Assembly (NCBI GenBank): GCA_014529385.2
Contig: CM043969.1
Location: forward strand, 73,452,676-73,516,675
Direction of reading: 5' to 3'
Origin: Adiantum capillus-veneris
Lineage: Eukaryota; Streptophyta; Polypodiopsida; Polypodiales; Pteridaceae
Length of the DNA: 64,000 nt
The position numbers were made by a program, and so were the translations under genes. A model generated the notes under the pieces. The model saw only the letters and a program-made list of their open reading frames with translations. It had not been told where the DNA came from and did not search any database. Of this stretch, positions 57,130 through 64,000 are shown one piece after another. How positions within the stretch are numbered: position 1 is the stretch's first letter; every line of letters starts with the position of its first letter.

Positions 57130-60100
57130 CGCTACAGGCAATGAATTACAACTCCCAAGATCCAACTCTTTCTGTAATCAGAGAATATGAGAGAGTAAGA
57201 AAGAGGAAACAACGGGAGCAGAAACAAATGAAATTTGAGTGACAACATCATGCTCTCAATGATGAGGAGAGAAAAAAAATCTCCTCTGAGACTGTGAGAG
57301 CTTTCAAGAGTAGGACTGAAGGTTTTAGTACAGAAGCAAAGTGGGAATTTGGAATCTTGTTGCTCAACATCTGCATGTTCAGGTGATCCATGATGAGTCT
57401 TTCATGGAGGAGGCTGTTGTACAGACCGCAGTTGTCTCAAATGTCCGCAGCACACTGGCTACCGCCAAGCAGCCAGGTTCCAATGAGGAGTTGTTTTTGA
57501 AGAATGCAACATTGCTGATGATGTTGAATTCAAAGGAAAACATGCCTATTGCAAAAATTTCCAGGGTCCTAAATGTCAACCTTGCACAAGGCGAGATCAT
57601 GACAGGTGAAGCCTGATGTTGATGGTCAATTGTTTTCATTGGTTGCATGTCACAAGAAACACCGTCATAGCCCTATCATAGTTGAAATCAAGGAATTGGT
57701 CTACAAATTTGGAAAGTGGAGACTCGCATTTCACCGAACAAGAAGGATGTTTGTCGAAAGAGGATGGGGAGGAAAAGGTACATAGAACACCCAGTACACC
57801 TCGTAGACGATCCTTAGGTGATTAATCAAATACTTGTACCATAACTTATGCATTGCATCCGTAGTGCTTAGTAACTTGTATATGCTGATCAATAGCATAC
57901 TGATCTATAGACTTTTGCTAGTTAGCATATGGACTGTGTTGGTTAGCATATGGAGTATGCTAGTTAGCATGTCTTGGGTTCTAAATAGCATACAGATCTA
58001 GTTGGTTAACACAATATGTATGCTAATTAACATACCTGGTATGCTAGTTAACATACCTACTATGCTAGTTACATACCTAGTATGCTCAATTTCATGATAA
58101 GTACGTTGTCTAACAGGAAGTGAATATGCTAGTTAGCACATGGAGTTTGCTAGGTAGCATATGGAGTATGCTAGTTACTAGGCCTTGAGTTCTAAATAGC
58201 ATACAGAGTTAGTTGATCAACACAAAAAGTATGCAAGTTAACACCACTTATGCTAGTTAAAAATTAGTATGCTCACTAGCATGATGGGTATGCTATTTAA
58301 GACAAGGGTTATGCTAGTTAGAACTAGCATCTGGGCTGGGTATGCTAGTTAGCATATGGAGTATTCTAGTTAGCATTCCTTGTGCTCTACCTAGCATACA
58401 GAGTTAGTTGGTCAACTCAAAAGTATGCAAGTTAACACCACTTATGCTAGTTAACAACTAGTATGCTCACTAGCATGATGGGTATGCTATTTAAGACAAG
58501 GGTTATGCCTGATCATCATTTGGATGTTGCAGGCTGAGTTCTTTTGTAGATTCAAGGAAAAAAATCGAGATTGCAAGATTGGCATGCGAATGTTTGAGAT
58601 GTTGAAGCCATTCTTTTGTAGGCGGCTGGAGGATATATAACATGATGTTGCGAATACCATGTGAAAATGTGTTTTTTGAAGGACACACTGAACCACATGC
58701 GCTCTTGTGCTTTTGGGTTGCATAGAGCAGGTTGTGACTGTATATGCAGTATCTGTGCCCCAAGCGAGAACATTAGCAAGGGTTGCTTGGCTTCACATCA
58801 CACGTTCAAAGGTGTCACACATATGTGGGAGTTTGTTCTCTGTCCAAAACCCGCAGATGCAGTTTTCCATAGAAGGGAATGCCTGATGGGAGAGTGTTTG
58901 ACATGTGGAGTGAATACGTTGGAATTATGCTGCTTGGAGACATCAAAAGCCATGTAATAGTATTAATGTGAAAGTATTTGCATATGTACAAGCTCAAGAC
59001 AAGCATGGAAATAGTAACAAAAGAAAAGATCTTTTGCACAAAGAAATGTAGTGCTGGGAGTTTCTTAAACTCTTGAAGACCAAGTGGGAGATCTTTATCA
59101 CTCATAACTATGTGGCTTGATGGCAAGGACACAAATTCAAGGATTGCCTTCTTCGGTTTTTGGACGATGTCGTCGTGTCAGTTGTTGATTTTGCACAGAA
59201 TTATGCCTTCAAGGAACAAAATGAGATTCAGTCAATGCATTGGCGTTCTAGTCAAGTAACCATTTTCGTACACATAACATACTATCGTAGGGCAGGGGAG
59301 GTAGTCAAAACCATCCACTTCTTCATATCATATGACAAGGTGCATGACACGTTGTTCACGCAACACTGCTTCATGCTACATCGTGACTGGTTACAACAAG
59401 AGGGTGTCACTCCTAAGAAACATTGGGTGTGGTCTGATGGTGTGGCATCACAGTTCTTCTTTGGATCAGGGCACAGCAAGGGAGAGCATGATGGTGCAGG
59501 AGCAGTTGTGAAAAGAACCTTGACCCATGAAACAACTAAAACTTAATGGAGCTATTTTGCGGTGTGCAACTGATGTGGTTTCTTATTGCCAAGCCAACCT
59601 GTCGCAAGGAGCACCTTCACACTATCCTTCAAAAGAAAGGGAATGTGCCCGTGTGTTTTGGGAGGTTAAAGAGGGGGAAGTGAACAAAGAGGTGAAGTGG
59701 AATTGTTCCACTATGGCAAAAACACGCTCTCTGCATGCTTTTCGTGGACACAACCTTGGAAATCTAATTGCCCTTGCAACAAGAGCCTTGGCATGCTTCT
59801 GTGATGCATGCATGCACAGAAGATGGAATTGCTGTGTCAATAAAGCTCACGTGCAGCCTTGGGATTATCATACTCTACTGCCATTACCTGATGAGGCTGT
59901 GTCAGATTAGGAAGATGAAGCAGCCGCCTATGATGACTTCACATATGAAGGTCATCATGATGTGTTGAGTAGCGCTCTATATGCTGGTGACACATTTGCT
60001 GTAAATCTAGATGCTTTGACCAATGTCGCGGATGTGGATTTCTACATGGTCAAGTGTGTTGCAACAAAGGAGAAGGTGGAGAAGGGGTACCTCGATGAGT

Positions 60101-60330
60101 GGGGCAATGCAATTGATAGAGGATCATATGTTGTGCAAGGTCTGTATTACAAGAAATTGGATGCATACACCTTCAAGCTAGACCACAAGCAGCCCATCAT
60201 CCATGTACTTTCACATATGGTATGATGTATCAAAATACCCATGGAGCACATCCCAAGGAGACGGCAGGTGTACACAATCAACCCAGAAAGCTATGAAGCA
60301 ATCTATAATAGCATGCCCTTCAGCTTTTAA
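57130..60330 (+). pseudogene. Transposase-like gene of an uncharacterised DDE-like family
   Basis: Coding blocks in order, with frameshifts between: a basic helical start (57165-57340, VIREYERVRKRKQREQK; NDEERKKISSETVRAFKSRT); a helix-rich block (57341-57616, ESFMEEAVVQTAVVSNVRST); ETRISPNKKDVCRKRMGRKR at 57715-57770; a probable intron (57810-58530) filled with palindromes; AEFFCRFKEKNRDCKIGMRM; a Cys-rich block (58690-58920: CDCICSICAPSE, CLMGECLTCGVNTL); a core (59160-59546) with VDFAQNYAFKEQNEIQSMHW, HWVWSDGVASQF and GSGHSKGEHDGAGAVV; and a C-terminal part from 59527 in one frame with stops at 59908 and 60223, to TAA at 60330 (VVSYCQANLSQGAPSHYPSK; DFYMVKCVATKEKVEKGYLD). The spaced Asp (DFAQNY), Asp (WSDG) and Glu/Asp of GEHDG suit an RNase-H-like transposase. 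I recall the family from plants and invertebrates but cannot name it. Confidence 0.6.
57880..58500. repeat. Array of TATGCTA/TAGCATA palindromes in a probable intron
   Basis: The word 'atgctagttagcata' and close variants recur about 20 times (57890-58500), for example at 57961, 58030, 58052, 58122, 58160, 58346 and 58362. A 180-base block with 'gagttagttggtcaacacaaaaagtatgcaagttaacaccacttatgctagttaa' occurs twice (about 58205 and 58400), so part of the array is tandem. The two 7-base arms are exact inverse complements around a GT centre. Confidence 0.88.
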
Positions 60331-60519
60331 GTTGTAATCACTACATCTTCAATATACTTCTTGCTCGGAGATAATGCAGTTTTATCAAAAACTTGGGTAT
60401 CTTCTGTCTCTTGTGTGCTTTGTGTATACATGGCTTTGGTGTCTGTCACAGAGGGGTGTTAGTTTAAGAGAGATCATTTGTACAACTTGTCTCATTGTGT
60501 TCTAATTATGTTCTGTGGG
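60331..60519. other. 3' flank of the transposase-like gene
   Basis: AT-rich with no reading frame. A terminator or poly(A) signal could not be fixed. Confidence 0.4.
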
Positions 60520-60590
60520 TATGCTAATTAGCATACTGTTAATGCTAGTTAGCATACAAAATGTTCTAATTAGCATACCTTTTGTTGGTT
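60520..60590. repeat. TATGCTA/TAGCATA palindromes downstream of the gene
   Basis: Three words (GGTATGCTAATTAGCATA, TGCTAGTTAGCATAC, TCTAATTAGCATACC) lie within 70 bases. They match the intronic array at 57880, so the motif occurs on both sides of the coding end. Confidence 0.85.
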
Positions 60591-60614
60591 TTCAAGGAGA
60601 AGAGATGGCAGCTT

Positions 60615-62166
60615 TGTAACTTTTAATGGCCTAGTAACTTGTCTGTAGTGGAAAATAGCATGAACATAGTGAGCATTTCATTAGAATAGATTCCTAATGA
60701 TAATAACAAGAGTGCTTGGGTGGAGAAAGCAACAAAAAGCATAACACCTAGTTAGATAGCATGAACAATACTTCAAAAGAGCGAGAAATTAAGCAATTGA
60801 CAACAGTTGAGGACCGGATTTTCATGGAGCCGGTCCCCCCTCCAAAAGGCTTTGTATTATGGTTTCTCCCATCAAGAGAGACATTTTACAATACAATTTC
60901 TTGTGTTCCTTCAATACTAGCTAGTGCAATGAATATGGAAACTTCATGCACTATGCAAAATACTTATCAAACACAACATCAATTCCCTCACGGTCCCAGA
61001 CCCAAGACCTCACACACCTTCGAAGATGGTGAGAGATAGCGGGTTATGAGAGTAGATTGAGAGGAAGAAGGAGTATTCTTACGAGAAAGATGTACATCTC
61101 CTCACATAATCACTCATATTAGCATAGCTTAGCTTAGTAATTAGCATGGTAGAGGAGATGAGCATGCATTGAAGCTTGGCTCTTGGTTGGATTTGCATCA
61201 CAAAGCCAAGAGTTGTTGGTGTAGGCCTTCCTTCTCACAAGCTTGGAGTAGGTGATAAGCTTTCCATTAAAGCTTGAGAAGGAGAGAGAGTCTTCTTTAC
61301 TTCACACATGAGATCGTGTGAGTGTGTGTGTCAATAATGCCTTGCATAAATCAGCCCCCTCTCTCTCTTGGTCGACCCCCCCCCCCCTTGCAAACTAATC
61401 ATGCTAGCATCCTATTGGACCTCCCCAGGCTTAGCCAATGGCAATTAAGCAGCATAAGTGATAGCCTTCTGACATGTGTCCCCCTTTCCCATTTTGTGAA
61501 AGGTTTAGGTAATTTAATAATTCAACTAAACTCTCATTGGACCCCTTTGCCTCCTAGACAATAGGATTTAGGCAAGCCATTGGGCTGCTGAATGCTCATT
61601 GGTCCCCTTGGGAGACTGTCCAATAGTCTTCTAGAGAGCTTAATTCTTATTGGTTCTTTTATTAAGTGTTTTTAAATTAATTAAACTAGATTTACTCTAG
61701 CCTAATTCTCATTGGTCCACCTCCAAGGCCATGCAATAGAATATGAGTACACCTTGTGGGCATCTGGGCTAGGGAGCTTGTGTGTATGAGTTTCTCTCTC
61801 ATCCACTACTTCTTGGGCTCACCCCCTCCTATGTAGGGCTTGAGAAAGACTTTTGGGACACACACAAAGCATCCAATTTTCCCTAAAGTTGACCTTTGGA
61901 CACAACCTTTGAATTTTGGAACCTTAGCATTTTGGAAGTCTTAATGGGCTGAACCTTAAGGTCTTTTAAGCCCATTATTGCACGTAGCTCTTTTGCAGAT
62001 GGCCCCCCTTTGGATCCCTATTTTTCATCCTTTGGATCCCTACTGTGGCCGGTCTGCTAACTTAACCAATATTCTAGCTTTTTCTCCCTTGGCACTTCCC
62101 CATATTAAATGATCAGTTTAACATGAGAAAATCATTTAGGAGAATTAGATATTGATTATTATGACA
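60615..62166 (-). mobile_element. Family A gypsy 3' LTR, reverse orientation
   Basis: On the plus strand it begins TGTAACTTTTAATGG, the inverse of the family A LTR end, and finishes TTATTATGACA. Length is about 1552 bases. It lacks the long CT tract and instead has a run of 11 or more C at about 61377. Internal sequence follows on the right (62167-62242), so the element it closes extended to the right. No TSD was identified. Confidence 0.9.
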
Positions 62167-62242
62167 TTACCTCTCTCTTGAAATCATAGTCGTCCTCGAC
62201 TATGGTGTAGAGAAGATAAAGCATGTTCATGAGTCCTTTTTT
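62167..62242 (-). mobile_element. Remnant of family A internal sequence and polypurine tract
   Basis: It matches the inverse complement of 37515-37590, including AAGAGAGAGGTAA, then breaks off near 62242. So only the last 75 bases of the internal region survive. Confidence 0.8.
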
Positions 62243-63367
62243 CATTCACACACTTGCTTGCTACGTGGAGCAACTTGAACGACATAGAGCCAGTAGGGTT
62301 TAGAAAGATCATTCTCATCATTTTGTATCCATAGTGGATCGTGTATGAACACAACTTGTTCACAATGGTGCAGAAGTACGAATGTATCCCCCGCATCTGT
62401 CCACACCCACCAAAAGAGTTTACTTGAATCAATCCACTCCTGCTTTACGCACAGTTACATTAGGGCTGCTGGTAATAACTTTGAACCACTTGACATCAAA
62501 GATAAACATATCAAACTTTCTAAAGCTAATCTTCAAGATGTCTTGGATGTAGCCAAAGTATTCAAGCTGGCTAGTCTCTGAATTCTCATCCCTAGCACTA
62601 CTCCTACTTTCTTGGACGAAGCTTGCCCTAACACCACTGTCGAAAGTGACCCTTTGATGGATGTTGAGGTTGAAGAGGTGATTCATGAACAAAGCGCAGG
62701 ATTGACGTAAACTTTAAGTTTAGATTTTGAGGTGGATGTTAGTAGTGAGCAATTGTCTGAACCTAGAGATGAGGTGTCAAATACTGAAGTTGATGCGGAG
62801 AGCGACGAAGAAGTAGAGTTCGATGACAAAGATGCAAAAGTACAGTTTGAGATAGACATCTTTGGTGCATCAGATCTCATAGAGCATGAGAGATCAACTA
62901 CTGATTTTTGCTAGAAACTCTTTTATAAAACTTTTTTTATTAGTCTACAATACACTTTAGATTCATTCATTTATGTATCAGCTTTGTTGATTTGTTATTT
63001 GTATTGATTAAGAATTTCTTTTGTAAACTAATGTATTTTGTGGGTGTTGTTTGTGTATGATTAGCCATGGCCATCGATGACGATGAGCCATACTCTCCTA
63101 GTTTTAGTTTTCTTGTCACTCCGGCCGGCATGTCACCGGAGTAGATGGGCTCCTTTTTGTCTCAGTTCACACCAGAGTAGATCACGATGGCACAACACCT
63201 TTGAGCAGCAGGTCCCTCTAGACCTACTACAACTGAACCTACGCCCGAGGACTAGTGTGGTCCCTACACGGAGCAGCCCCACACCTCAGTCTAGTGTGTC
63301 CCCTATGCCTAGGACTCGTATGCCCCCTACACCGATGGGTGGTTCATCCTCGAGACAAGGTAGGTGT
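62243..63367. other. Sequence of unclear origin with small frames
   Basis: The short acidic frame 62732-62914 (PRDEVSNTEVDAESDEEVEF then DIFGASDLIEHE) looks like a protein C-terminus. 63077-63366 is Pro/Thr/Arg-rich and ends with PMPRTRMPPTPMGGSSSRQG. Neither has a family I can name. They may belong to one decayed gene on the plus strand, since 'ttagcag'-like and 'ag' sites lie between them, but the stops leave this open. The left edge abuts the gypsy remnant and the right edge abuts another LTR. Confidence 0.4.
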
Positions 63368-64000
63368 AACATTTAATGGTCTAGTAACTTGTGTGTAGCG
63401 GAAAATAGCATGAACATAGTGAGCATTTCATTAGAATAGATTCCTAATGAGAATAACAAGAATGCTTGGGTGGAGAGAGCAACAAAAAACATAACACCTA
63501 GTTAGATAGCATGAACAATGCTTCAAAAGAGAGAGAAATCAAGCAAATGACAACAATTGAGGACCCGATTTGCATGGAGCCGGTCTCCCCTCCAAAAGGC
63601 TTTGTATTATGGTTTCTCCCATCAAGAGAGACATTTTACAATACAATTATTTGTGTTCCTTCAATACTAGCTAGTGCTACGAAGATGGAAACTTCAAGCA
63701 CTCAGCACAACACCTATTGAACACAACATCAATTCCCTCACGGTCTCAGACCCAAGACCTCACACACCTTCGAAGATGGTGAGAGCTAGCGGGCTATGAG
63801 AGTAGATTGAGAGGAAGAAGGAGTATTCTTACCAGAAAGATATACATCTCCTCAAATAATCACTCTTATTAGCATAGCTTAGCTTAGTAATTAGCGTGGT
63901 AGAGGAGGTGAGCATGCATTGAAGCTTGTCTCTTGGTTGGATTTGCATTACAAAGCCAAGAGTTGTTGGTGTAGGCCTCCCTTCTCACAAGCTTGGAGTA
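63368..64000 (-). mobile_element. Family A gypsy LTR, reverse orientation, cut by the window end
   Basis: It begins TGTAACATTTAATGG and follows the family A LTR in reverse for at least 633 bases. The sequence just left of it is not PBS, so this is a solo LTR or a 3' LTR, not the 5' partner of 60615-62166. Confidence 0.9.

Noticed and set aside
63368-64000. 5' LTR partner for 60615-62166
   Set aside because: No PBS lies next to it, which a 5' LTR in that orientation would need.

Overview
This is a nuclear window from a large, repeat-dense plant (streptophyte) genome, and almost everything recognisable in it is transposable-element sequence. The plant call rests on three things: retroelement primer-binding sites of the initiator-Met tRNA type (TGGTATCAGAGC) next to three long terminal repeats (LTRs), plant-style Ty1/copia, Ty3/gypsy chromovirus, CACTA (TNP2) and hAT (DUF659) proteins, and very long CT/AG and CA microsatellites. 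Some of the protein families look like those I associate with ferns or other non-seed plants, but that lineage guess is weak. I see no intact host gene, no rRNA or tRNA gene and no CRISPR array.

Layout. 1-723 is the 3' part of a worn LTR from the window's commonest LTR family (called family A here). About 2.6-7.7 kb looks like a decayed Athila/Tat-like gypsy element: a PBS-like site at 3426, a repeat-rich leader (325-bp duplication, then a ladder of 18-bp palindromes) and a broken gag. A 42-C homopolymer lies at its end. From 7938 to 17494 there is a truncated family A gypsy element. It is split by a gag-only LTR element (9005-14818, minus strand) with 2.09-kb LTRs and a CTTGG target-site duplication. 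The gypsy body ends abruptly where pol is fused to the interior of an LTR (about 16612).

The centre (20.6-45.8 kb) is a Russian-doll nest. A CACTA/TNP2 transposase gene (20642-45760) was split by a family A gypsy element (21058-44590, TSD GGCAC). That element's gag was then split by a 9.2-kb element with terminal inverted repeats (24283-33451) that carries its own coding blocks on both strands. Its 3' LTR was split by a Ty1/copia element (38803-44152, TSD CTCTC). Without its guests the gypsy element is about 9.0 kb.

The right third holds a 154-bp tandem repeat (46.4-47.1 kb), a broken hAT transposase (47.2-49.3 kb), a minus-strand protein kinase plus RING-like remnant (49.9-52.0 kb), a satellite of about 90 bp (52.1-53.0 kb), and a 172-bp satellite whose units are long palindromes. 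That satellite merges into GTTAGG-type telomere-like tracts (54.5-56.5 kb). Next comes a transposase-like gene (57.1-60.3 kb) of a family I recognise only as an uncharacterised DDE-like group; its probable intron is filled with TATGCTA/TAGCATA palindromes. Two reverse-oriented family A LTRs close the window.

Every long coding region carries stops or frameshifts, so the window records layered insertion, recombination and decay rather than active genes.
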